Assembly: GCA_030692905.1 (NCBI GenBank)
Contig: JAUYBT010000097.1
Coordinates: forward strand, 1 to 16,969
DNA length: 16,969 nucleotides
DNA from: Bacteroidales bacterium
GTDB taxonomy: Bacteria; Bacteroidota; Bacteroidia; Bacteroidales; VadinHA17
Direction of reading: 5' to 3'
Positions 1 through 6,841 of this stretch are shown here, in pieces (the first letter of the stretch is position 1; the number at the start of each line of letters is the position of its first letter). The notes beneath the pieces are model-generated. The model saw only the letters and a program-made list of their open reading frames with translations, was not told the DNA's origin and searched no databases. Position numbers and translations under genes: made by a program.

Positions 1-229
1 TCATACTTCTGTCGGTAATAATTCCGCTCATCCCTCCCAATGCATCAATCTCCCTTACAATTTGTCCTTTAGCTATTCCTCCCATTGCAGGATTGCACGA
101 CATTTGAGCAAGTTTAGTCATATCCATTGTTATAAGCAGGATGTTTGCTCCCATCAGAGCAGCCGCATGAGCTGCTTCACAACCTGCATGACCTCCACCT
201 ACAACAATTATATCGTAATTAAAATCCAT
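1..229 (-). CDS. mnmG: tRNA uridine-5-carboxymethylaminomethyl modification enzyme MnmG (GidA), N-terminal part
   Basis: Only the first 76 codons lie in the window; the gene continues past the left edge. The translation starts MDFNYDIIVVGGGHAGCEAA, an FAD-binding Rossmann start with the dinucleotide-binding glycines at residues 11-13 and 16, followed by the MnmG signature MSCNPAMGGIAKGQIVREID at about residues 43-62. MnmG, together with MnmE, installs the carboxymethylaminomethyl group on the wobble uridine of several tRNAs, using FAD and a folate one-carbon unit in the cytoplasm. The ATG at 229-227 directly precedes the conserved FAD motif, so the start is secure. It follows ybeY with a 4-base gap and is the last gene visible in the leftward operon. 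Identification is very sure; completeness of the rest cannot be judged. Confidence 0.96.
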   Translation of the reverse strand, partial: MDFNYDIIVVGGGHAGCEAAHAAALMGANILLITMDMTKLAQMSCNPAMGGIAKGQIVREIDALGGMSGIITDRSM

Positions 230-233
230 TTAT

Positions 234-653
234 TCAACTTTCAATTATTTTCAACCACATATCTTCCATTCCCCTTATCTCTTCTCTTTGCTTTTCAGTT
301 TTATCATCATATCCCGATAAATGCAAAACCCCATGTATCATAACGCGTAAAAGCTCTTTTTTTAAACTGGCTTTATAGTTGATTGCGTTTTTTTCAATAG
401 TTTCTAAGCTAATATAAATTTCGCCATTTATGATATCGCAAGTACAATAATCAAAAGTAATAACATCAGTATTGTAATCATGTTCAAGAAACTGAACATT
501 GATTTTTCTTAAAGATTCATCTTTAGTAATGATAAAATTAAGATCCCCGGGGGTTTTTTTCTCTCTCTCGATGATATTTTCAATGATCTTAACGGCTTTT
601 CTCCAACCCTTAAGCCTGAAGCTGGTATCATCATAAAATATCCTAATGCTCAA
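234..653 (-). CDS. ybeY: rRNA maturation factor / endoribonuclease YbeY
   Basis: YbeY is a metal-dependent single-strand endoribonuclease of the UPF0054 family, needed for 16S rRNA 3'-end maturation and ribosome quality control. The protein (139 residues from the chosen start) has the family features FLEHDYNTDVITFDY at about residues 55-69 and the metal motif HGVLHLSGYDD at 107-117. His107 and His111 are the first two ligands; the usual third His is Asp117. From memory this is common in Bacteroidota YbeY proteins. I chose the TTG at 653-651. It gives MSIRIFYDD, matching family N-termini, and it overlaps the TGA of the upstream ATPase gene in a TTGA arrangement typical of translational coupling. 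The ATG at 686 would add 11 unconserved residues inside the upstream gene. mnmG follows 4 bases downstream. Confidence 0.93.
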   Translation of the reverse strand: MSIRIFYDDTSFRLKGWRKAVKIIENIIEREKKTPGDLNFIITKDESLRKINVQFLEHDYNTDVITFDYCTCDIINGEIYISLETIEKNAINYKASLKKELLRVMIHGVLHLSGYDDKTEKQREEIRGMEDMWLKIIES

Positions 654-1054
654 GATATGATGTTTTTGAAAATCATAGTTACACAATTTCCCTTTTTACT
701 AAAAATAATCTTGTCAGCCAGACGTGACATAAGAAAAACGCCTCTCCCGTTTAATGCTTCCACGTTTTCAGGAGTTGTAGGATCCGGAACTTCGTCAGGA
801 CTGAAGCCCGTACCTTCGTCTGTAACTTTTATTTTAAGCGCATTGCTTTTAAAGCCTATTGATATATGGACAAACTTTTCCGGATCTGAATTATTGCCAT
901 GTAATATTGCATTGTTAACTGCTTCAAGAATAGAAACTAAAATCTTTCCATAATTATCCTGTTTGATTCCAATTTCGTTTGTAACTTCATCTATTGCATT
1001 TTCGACAATGCACAGATTGCTTTGCCTCGATTCTATTTTTATTATTTTATTCAT
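650..1054 (-). CDS. ATP-binding anti-sigma-type serine kinase (RsbW/SpoIIAB-like, HATPase_c_2)
   Basis: This 134-residue protein is a single GHKL ATPase domain. It has an N box with E44, N47, N48 and H52 (EAVNNAILHGN), a G1 box DEGTGF at 79-84 and a G2 box GRGVFLM at 103-109. The length and layout match the RsbW/SpoIIAB group, which binds a sigma factor or phosphorylates an anti-sigma-factor antagonist (STAS protein) on Ser/Thr in partner-switching circuits. No STAS, PP2C phosphatase or sigma factor gene is present in the window, so the partner is unknown. It lies between an EnvC-like gene (58-base gap) and ybeY (4-base overlap). A small inverted repeat sits just before its ATG. The family is clear; an anti-sigma role is inference. 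Confidence 0.85.
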   Translation of the reverse strand: MNKIIKIESRQSNLCIVENAIDEVTNEIGIKQDNYGKILVSILEAVNNAILHGNNSDPEKFVHISIGFKSNALKIKVTDEGTGFSPDEVPDPTTPENVEALNGRGVFLMSRLADKIIFSKKGNCVTMIFKNIIS

Positions 1055-1056
1055 AC

Positions 1057-1073
1057 GGGTTTAAATGCAACCC
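1057..1073 (-). other. Small inverted repeat just upstream of the RsbW-like gene
   Basis: GGGTT and AACCC form perfect 5-base arms around a 7-base loop, ending 3 bases before the ATG at 1054. A hairpin here in the mRNA could lower translation initiation of the ATPase gene relative to its operon neighbours. It is short, lacks a following U-run on the minus strand, and may be chance; it is not a convincing terminator. Confidence 0.25.
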
Positions 1074-1112
1074 TTTATACTGAAATAGAAAGTATTTGTT
1101 ACATAATTCATT

Positions 1113-2291
1113 CTAATTTTTTGAAATCCATGATTCCGGATCCAAATATTCTGTCGTATATATCATAAATTTCAAAGTAGAATTATAACTATCACCAGAA
1201 TCAGAATATACTTCTCCAATGTCTTGTTTTGTGGTAAGTTTATCTCCTTTCTTAACTTTTACATTTACAATATTTGCATAAACTGACAAATATTTCCCAT
1301 GTCTTATTATAACGGTTATATTTGCTCCTGGAATAGGGAACACCTTAACTACTTCTCCCTGAAAAACACTTCTTGCAGTCATCTTACCGGAACTTGTAAT
1401 TTCAATTCCAATATTATTTTCTGTTACATTCTTTAGAACCGGATGTTTCTGAACTCCAAAATGACTTGTTATTATTCCCTTTTCTACCGGCCACGGTAAT
1501 CTGCCCTTGTTTTCCTCAAAATTTTCTCCAATTAACGTCTGCTCCGGAGTACTATCTGATCTTACTGCCTTTTTTCTTTCCTCTTCAAGAATTCTGGCAA
1601 TTTCATTTTCGATTCTTTTTGCAATTCTCTTTTTTTCCTCCAAATCCTTTTTTAATTGTTTTTCTTTATTGCTCAGAGATTTAACCATTTGTTTTTTTCT
1701 TTCCTGCTCACTTTGCAGCAAGCTTTTCTGTTGTTCCTCCCTCGACTTTAAATCAGAAATTTTGTACAGATCATTCTGAAGTTTTTCTTTTGAAGTTTCT
1801 ATCTGCTCTTTTAACTCTGAAATAATTTCCGATTCTCTTCTTCTGAACTTTGTAATTTGTTGCAAATATTTTAGACGTTTGTAACCCTGGTTAAAATCTT
1901 TTGCAGATAAAATATATACAAGTTCAGGGTTTCCTTTTTGGGATCTATAAGAATTAATGACAGCCTTAGCATAATCGTTCTTTAATTCTACCATATCTTT
2001 CCCCATTATCTCAATTGCAAGAGCATTGAGTTCAATCCGCTCTGATAATAATGAGATTTCCTTGCCCATTACACGGATCACTGATTCCCGCAGATCAAGT
2101 TTTTTGCCGATTATTTTTATTGCACTCATGCTTTCTGTCTTTTCCTTTGCAGTTGTTTTCAGCAGGTTATCGACATAAGCTATTTCGTCGAGAGTTTTCT
2201 TCCTTTGCTCCTCCAGTTCTGCCTTCGTTTGTCCTTTCAAACAAGTGTAAAAAACGAAAAACATTATTGTTAACAGCACTAAACACTTCAT
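1113..2291 (-). CDS. EnvC-like murein hydrolase activator, coiled coil plus degenerate M23/LytM domain
   Basis: A 392-residue exported protein. Residues 1-20 look like a signal peptide (hydrophobic core CLVLLTIMFFVFYTC). Residues 22-245 are rich in Lys, Glu and Leu and form long coiled coil, as in EnvC. Residues 265-385 are a LytM (peptidase M23) domain starting LPWPVEKGIITSHFG. The zinc-binding HxxxD motif is replaced (NNIGIE, Asn293 and Glu297), and the HxH-type site reads LKFMI, with Lys374 where the His is expected. It should therefore not cleave peptidoglycan but, like E. coli EnvC, activate amidases at the division septum; that role is inferred. It overlaps the DUF4292 gene by 4 bases (2288-2291), suggesting translational coupling with the lipoproteins upstream. 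Confidence is high for family, moderate for function. Confidence 0.85.
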   Translation of the reverse strand: MKCLVLLTIMFFVFYTCLKGQTKAELEEQRKKTLDEIAYVDNLLKTTAKEKTESMSAIKIIGKKLDLRESVIRVMGKEISLLSERIELNALAIEIMGKDMVELKNDYAKAVINSYRSQKGNPELVYILSAKDFNQGYKRLKYLQQITKFRRRESEIISELKEQIETSKEKLQNDLYKISDLKSREEQQKSLLQSEQERKKQMVKSLSNKEKQLKKDLEEKKRIAKRIENEIARILEEERKKAVRSDSTPEQTLIGENFEENKGRLPWPVEKGIITSHFGVQKHPVLKNVTENNIGIEITSSGKMTARSVFQGEVVKVFPIPGANITVIIRHGKYLSVYANIVNVKVKKGDKLTTKQDIGEVYSDSGDSYNSTLKFMIYTTEYLDPESWISKN

Positions 2292-3049
2292 AAAAGTCTT
2301 ATTAATTCATATCCTTTCCCCGGGACAAATTCAATCTTTCCACTCCACTGAGACTCTATTTTTTGAATTTTAATGCCTACTGTTGTTTCTCTTTGAAAAT
2401 CTTTTATTTCAATTTTCCCCGGAGATAGAACATTTCCATTTTTGAAAAAATCACAATATTGAATTTCAATTCCTTCTTCATTCAACCTATTCTCAGGAAT
2501 AGCTAAAATGATTTTCCCTTTTTTGCAATCAATAACATACTTTATCTTTATTCCGTCTACTGTACCGATAATATCCAATTTACCATCTGAACATATTGCC
2601 TTATTATCAGATAAATTATTGCCAATATAATCTCCAAATATTATCGGCAATACAGAAGTTGTTATACCATACTTGCTTTTTAAATACTGCGTTGAACCAT
2701 AATATTGTTTCCTGTTAATCCTGTCATTAATAAGAATTGTATCATCAGATATAAAAATTCTTGCCGCCTCTATTCCTGTTTTGCTTTTAATGCTTATAAG
2801 GTATTTGTCAGGACTTTCAAACTTTATACTTCCAAGTAATTTTTCTGCACCTTCCTTACTTGAAATTAAAAATTCAGCTTTTTGAATGAAAAAGCTGTTC
2901 GATGTAATATTCTGTTTTCTAATGCTTTCAAACAATTTTTCAGATACTATCGCGTCTGACACTCCATAATTCCTGTTTCTTCCATTCCTAATTACAGAAC
3001 ATCCCGTACTTAATATCAATAGAAACAATATGAAATTTATCTTCCGCAA
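2288..3049 (-). CDS. DUF4292 family lipoprotein
   Basis: A 253-residue protein with a lipoprotein signal peptide, MRKINFILFLLILSTGC, with Cys17 as the likely lipidated residue. The mature part is a mostly beta-strand sequence without obvious catalytic motifs: long alternating segments such as KLLGSIKFESPDKYLISIKS and repeated IKIKYVI-type strands. It resembles the DUF4292 family, found mainly in Bacteroidota between a TPR protein and an EnvC-like protein, as here. The fold is reminiscent of LolA/LolB-type lipoprotein carriers, but that is a guess from pattern and not shown by a motif. Its start overlaps the TPR gene by 13 bases and its end overlaps the EnvC-like gene by 4. Function is unknown; an outer-membrane location is likely. 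Confidence 0.8.
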   Translation of the reverse strand: MRKINFILFLLILSTGCSVIRNGRNRNYGVSDAIVSEKLFESIRKQNITSNSFFIQKAEFLISSKEGAEKLLGSIKFESPDKYLISIKSKTGIEAARIFISDDTILINDRINRKQYYGSTQYLKSKYGITTSVLPIIFGDYIGNNLSDNKAICSDGKLDIIGTVDGIKIKYVIDCKKGKIILAIPENRLNEEGIEIQYCDFFKNGNVLSPGKIEIKDFQRETTVGIKIQKIESQWSGKIEFVPGKGYELIRLL

Positions 3050-4764
3050 TTCTCAATCTCTTTAATCAAATTGGTTTTCGTGCTGTCTATTTTTATCGCA
3101 ATACTCCAGTTCTCGATTGCTTTAACGCATTTTTTTTGCTTTTTAAGAATAAAGCCATAGTGTTCATACCACTCAGCATCAGGTTTTTCACCACTATTTA
3201 TAATAGCCTCCATAATCTTATCTGCTTCATTCAATTTCCCTCTTTTATAAAGGACCCATGCGTAAGTATCAAGGTAAGTCGTATTTCCTTTTTCCTTTTC
3301 TATTACCTTCTTTGCCATCTCTTCAGCCTCTTTAAGCTTCATGTTTTGCTCGGCAAGGTAGTATGCATAATTATTTAAAACAGTCAGTTCCTCACTATTG
3401 GATTTTATTGCCTCCTCAAATATTTCAAATGCTTTTGTATAATTCTTCATCCTGTAATATACATCTGCTCTCATCGTAAGTACCTGTATAATACTGTCTT
3501 TATTATCTCCGGCCAGTATTTCAGCCTTCTTTAATTCCTCCAATGCAATCGAATATTTACCATTTTCAAGTGCCCCGTTTGCATATAATACTTTTGCAAG
3601 AAATGATATGTTAAAACGTGTAGCACATTCTTCTCCCTTAATCATTAATTTGATATAGTCTCCCAGCTGAAGATACACTAATAGTAGTTTCTCCCAGGCA
3701 TAATAATTCTCCGGTTTCGTTTTAATAATCTCTTCCAAACGCAAAGAAGCATCAATTAATTTTGACTGCCTGATCATTAGTTCTGGCCTAAGAAGAGGGA
3801 TGATATCATCTTCTTTGTAATTTGCTTCCAAAACCATAATACCAATTATCAATTCATTTCCCTTATCTTTAATTATTTCAGGTAGTTCAATTAACCGCGC
3901 CAATAATGAGATCTTATCTTCGCGTGTAACCTTGTTGTTAAGAATAACTGTATTTAACAGTAAAAATAATTCATCATACCTCTTTTCCGTAATCAGAAAA
4001 TCACAAAGAGAAAGCTGTGTTTGGGGATTGTCAAGGGTTTTTCCCAAAATCTGATCATAAACCTCCTGCGCTTTTTCATTTTGCCCATTACCCCTGTAAA
4101 TTTCTGCTAGAAGTCCGTTGTAAAGTAGTTCATCAGGGTATTCCTTAAGCAACAATTGAACTTTAACAAGTGCTTCATCATATTTTTTCGCGGACATCAG
4201 ACTTTTAATCGCAGATAGCGTGGAGCTCTCATTTACTCCATATTTCTTATCAAAAGAGTCAAATATTATCTTTGCCTTTTCAAAATTACTGTTTTCAGAG
4301 TACAGGTTTCCCAATGCTAATTTAAGATTCTCTTTATCAGGGTTATTCTTTACTGCTTTTTCATAGTAAATTATCGCACTATCCAGATTTCTTTCCTTAT
4401 AATACATTCCGGCAAGCATCATGAGATACCAAATGTTTTCCTTATCAATTGACAAAGCTCTGACTGCATACTTTTTCCCATTCTTAATATCTCCATTTGA
4501 TAGTACTATCTGTGCCATCTGATAATACGCAGCATCACTTTCAGAATTTATTTTGATACATTGTTCAAGGTATTTCAGGGCTTCACCCCCGTTACCCATG
4601 AGTTTTTGCTTTATTGCTTCAACATAAACATAATTGAATGCAGCTGCGTCGTAATTATTGCCATGCCTCCCTGTCATCATAGCCGGAACTATCTTCTTTC
4701 CGCAAGAAGAGATAAATAATATCAACAACCCTAACAAAACAATATAATATCTACATGCTTTCAT
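3037..4764 (-). CDS. Tetratricopeptide-repeat lipoprotein
   Basis: A 575-residue protein with a lipoprotein signal peptide (MKACRYYIVLLGLLILFISSC, Cys21 likely lipidated), so it is probably anchored in the outer membrane facing the periplasm. The rest is a chain of TPR helix pairs. Good examples are AYYQMAQIVLSNGDIKNGKK at about 74-93, the following KENIWYLMMLAGMYYKERNL, and a late one with YLDTYAWVLYKRGKLNEADK. Near-regular 34-residue spacing runs over most of the length, suggesting a protein-binding scaffold with about a dozen repeats. It sits between dut (2-base gap) and the DUF4292 gene (13-base overlap), the usual Bacteroidota order. The partner is probably one of the envelope proteins encoded next to it; this is inference. 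Confidence 0.85.
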   Translation of the reverse strand: MKACRYYIVLLGLLILFISSCGKKIVPAMMTGRHGNNYDAAAFNYVYVEAIKQKLMGNGGEALKYLEQCIKINSESDAAYYQMAQIVLSNGDIKNGKKYAVRALSIDKENIWYLMMLAGMYYKERNLDSAIIYYEKAVKNNPDKENLKLALGNLYSENSNFEKAKIIFDSFDKKYGVNESSTLSAIKSLMSAKKYDEALVKVQLLLKEYPDELLYNGLLAEIYRGNGQNEKAQEVYDQILGKTLDNPQTQLSLCDFLITEKRYDELFLLLNTVILNNKVTREDKISLLARLIELPEIIKDKGNELIIGIMVLEANYKEDDIIPLLRPELMIRQSKLIDASLRLEEIIKTKPENYYAWEKLLLVYLQLGDYIKLMIKGEECATRFNISFLAKVLYANGALENGKYSIALEELKKAEILAGDNKDSIIQVLTMRADVYYRMKNYTKAFEIFEEAIKSNSEELTVLNNYAYYLAEQNMKLKEAEEMAKKVIEKEKGNTTYLDTYAWVLYKRGKLNEADKIMEAIINSGEKPDAEWYEHYGFILKKQKKCVKAIENWSIAIKIDSTKTNLIKEIENCGR

Positions 4765-4766
4765 TT

Positions 4767-5201
4767 TTACTCTTTTCCTGTATGACCAAAACCGCCAGCA
4801 CCTCTTTCAGTTTCTAAAAGACTATCAACCTTTATCCATTCGGCTTTTTCATGCTTTGCTATAACCATCTGGCATATTCTTTCTCCATCCTTAATAACGA
4901 AATTCTTGTTCGACAAGTTTATAAGAACAATACAAACCTCCCCTCTGTAATCAGCATCAATTGTACCCGGAGAATTCAATATAGTAACTCCTTTATTAAT
5001 AGCCAACCCGCTTCTGGGCCGTATCTGAGCCTCATAGCCTGCCGGCATTTCAAGAAAAAGTCCGGTTTTTACAAGAACTCTGTCCTGTGGCTTAAGAACT
5101 ATTTCATTATCGATATTCGCTCTTATATCCATTCCGGCTGAAGAATCGGTAGAATAAGCAGGTAATTCATGCTTTGATTTGTTTATAACTCTGATTTTCA
5201 T
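4767..5201 (-). CDS. dut: dUTP pyrophosphatase (dUTPase)
   Basis: Dut hydrolyses dUTP to dUMP and pyrophosphate, keeping uracil out of DNA and supplying dTMP synthesis. The 144-residue length is that of trimeric dUTPases and all five motifs are visible: motif I SAGMD at 21-25, motif II RSGLA at 63-67, motif III SPGTIDADYRGE at 77-88 with catalytic Asp82, motif IV GERICQMV at 106-113, and the C-terminal motif V RGAGGFGHTG at 133-142, whose Phe stacks on the uracil ring. It overlaps the flippase gene by 4 bases (5198-5201) and lies 2 bases before the TPR lipoprotein gene, so it is an operon member without its own promoter. Nothing is missing or altered. Confidence 0.97.
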   Translation of the reverse strand: MKIRVINKSKHELPAYSTDSSAGMDIRANIDNEIVLKPQDRVLVKTGLFLEMPAGYEAQIRPRSGLAINKGVTILNSPGTIDADYRGEVCIVLINLSNKNFVIKDGERICQMVIAKHEKAEWIKVDSLLETERGAGGFGHTGKE

Positions 5202-6673
5202 TTTTCTTCCTTTCTGAAAAATACTGTCAGCATTTTATCCTTATACTCTGCATAAAAAATGAACATGATAATAAAAATTGAATTAATAGCCAGTTCGGCA
5301 AATAAATTCGGATATTTAAAAAACTTACCAAAAACAACCATCCCAATTGCCATAACAAAATATGGAATAAGCCTTTTCATATTATAGTGCACTTTGTAAC
5401 GCTTCTCTGCAAAAATAAACGACATGATTATCATTGCACCGTAAGAAGCGACGTGAGCCCAGGCAGATGCCATATATCCATAAACGGGAATAAGTAAAAC
5501 GTTTATCAAAACAGTAATGGATGCGCCGATCAGAGTAATGTATATACCGAACCTGGTTAAATCGTTCAACTTATACCATATACTGTGATTAACATAAATT
5601 CCGTAAAACAGATAAGCCATACTGATGATTGGAACCACAACGATTGCCTCTCTGAAATTGACACCTACAATAAATTGAATTCCTGAGATATATAAGTTGA
5701 TTAACAGATATACTAAAAGCATTATAATTACAAAATACTTCATTACAAATGCATATGTTTCCTTTGCATTTTCATGTTTTGCTCTTTCGAAAAAAAACGG
5801 TTCTGCAGCAAATCTAAACATCTGTATAAAAAGAGCTATCAAAACTGCAATCTTATATCCTGCCCCATAAACACCCACAGTTTCAAGACCTTTTTCTTCG
5901 CCAATCATTCTGCGTAAAATAACTTTATCAAGAGTATCATTAATAGAACCGCTCAGGCCTGCAATTAATAGAGGAAATGAATAATTCAACATTTTCAACC
6001 ATACCACTCTGTAAAAAATAATCTTTGTTTTAATTATGAACGGTAATAACATTAGAAGTGTTACTGCACTTCCAATAAGGTTTGCCAGATAAACATAACC
6101 AACCCCATAATCGGGATTATAGACTTTTCTGAACCAACCGTGACTTGCATAATAAATTCCCGGTGCTATTTTCAGTAAAAAAAGAACCACACCAATGGTA
6201 ATAATAACATTCATTATTTTAATAAAACTAAAAACGATAGGTCGATTTTCCTTCCTTAACCTTGCAAACGGAATTGCGCAAAAAGCATCTATTGCCACGA
6301 TTACAGCAAACATTCTTATGTAATCATGATTATTGCTGTAATTCAGTATTGCCGAAACAGGCTTTATAAAAATAAAAGCTAAAAGAACAAACAGGCAAGA
6401 GGTAACAAAAAGACTTATCAGTGCTGTGCTGTAGACTTTTTCATAATCCTCTTTCTTTTGCGAAAATCTGAAGAAACCTGTTTCCATACCATAGGTTAGT
6501 ACAATCAACAGCAGAACCATCCATGCATAAAGCTCTGTAACAACACCATATTGTGCTTTATCAAAGATCCTGGTATATAAAAATGTCAGAATACCATAGT
6601 TCAGAAACCTTGGAACGATGGTACCAAACCCGTAAATTATTGTTTGACCTGCAAGTTTTCTGACCTCTTTCAC
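5198..6673 (-). CDS. Polysaccharide flippase-like membrane protein (MATE/Wzx, MOP superfamily)
   Basis: A 491-residue integral membrane protein with roughly 12-14 hydrophobic segments along its length and a short N-terminal stretch MKEVRKLAGQTIIYGFGTIV typical of the polysaccharide biosynthesis (Wzx/RfbX) family. Members move lipid-linked sugars or lipid II-like substrates across the inner membrane. The substrate cannot be read from the sequence. No glycosyltransferase cluster is nearby, so it is not obviously part of an O-antigen locus; its place at the head of a housekeeping operon with dut and an EnvC-like protein is conserved in many Bacteroidota as far as I recall. It is the first gene of the leftward operon, with a -7-like element at 6697-6690. 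Confidence 0.88.
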   Translation of the reverse strand: MKEVRKLAGQTIIYGFGTIVPRFLNYGILTFLYTRIFDKAQYGVVTELYAWMVLLLIVLTYGMETGFFRFSQKKEDYEKVYSTALISLFVTSCLFVLLAFIFIKPVSAILNYSNNHDYIRMFAVIVAIDAFCAIPFARLRKENRPIVFSFIKIMNVIITIGVVLFLLKIAPGIYYASHGWFRKVYNPDYGVGYVYLANLIGSAVTLLMLLPFIIKTKIIFYRVVWLKMLNYSFPLLIAGLSGSINDTLDKVILRRMIGEEKGLETVGVYGAGYKIAVLIALFIQMFRFAAEPFFFERAKHENAKETYAFVMKYFVIIMLLVYLLINLYISGIQFIVGVNFREAIVVVPIISMAYLFYGIYVNHSIWYKLNDLTRFGIYITLIGASITVLINVLLIPVYGYMASAWAHVASYGAMIIMSFIFAEKRYKVHYNMKRLIPYFVMAIGMVVFGKFFKYPNLFAELAINSIFIIMFIFYAEYKDKMLTVFFRKEEK

Positions 6674-6689
6674 ATAAAATATTTGATGG

Positions 6690-6697
6690 CAAATATA
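6690..6697 (-). promoter_or_regulatory. Bacteroidota-type -7 element for the leftward operon
   Basis: On the minus strand the sequence reads TATATTTG, a full match to the Bacteroidota -7 consensus TAnnTTTG. It lies 16 bases upstream of the flippase ATG, giving a leader of about ten bases. I could not find a convincing -33 TTTG at the expected spacing, so the call rests on the -7 box and its position. Confidence 0.5.
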
Positions 6698-6739
6698 CTT
6701 CTAAAGGGGCAAACCCTGATTTCCCGAATTAGTTTTGAT

Positions 6740-6771
6740 GAAAATATTTCAATTTGAAAAATAATATTTTC
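6740..6771. promoter_or_regulatory. Nested dyad in the flippase/cyclophilin divergent promoter region (possible operator)
   Basis: Outer 9-base perfect arms GAAAATATT (6740-6748) and AATATTTTC (6763-6771) enclose 14 bases. Inside, TTTCAA-T-TTGAAA (6747-6759) is a second, 6-base dyad, offset by about 2.5 bases from the outer centre. The element lies just upstream of the plus-strand -7 box at 6792 and about 45 bases upstream of the minus-strand -7 box, where an operator or activator site would fit. It could instead reflect high AT content, but a 9-base perfect arm pair is longer than expected by chance in so short a gap. Confidence 0.45.
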
Positions 6772-6791
6772 GTGTATCGTTCAAAGTTAAA

Positions 6792-6799
6792 TATCTTTG
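6792..6799 (+). promoter_or_regulatory. Bacteroidota-type -7 element for the cyclophilin gene
   Basis: TATCTTTG is a full match to TAnnTTTG and is followed by CA, as often seen. Transcription would start near 6806, about 36 bases before the ATG at 6842. A -33 TTTG at the usual distance is not clear. The box overlaps the TTG at 6797, which argues against that codon as the translation start. Confidence 0.55.
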
Positions 6800-6841
6800 C
6801 ATTCAGATTTGCAGAACGTTATTAACCAAATAAGAATTTTC

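Noticed and set aside
62..343. 93-residue plus-strand reading frame at the left edge
   Set aside because: It is antisense to mnmG and ybeY, both firmly identified.
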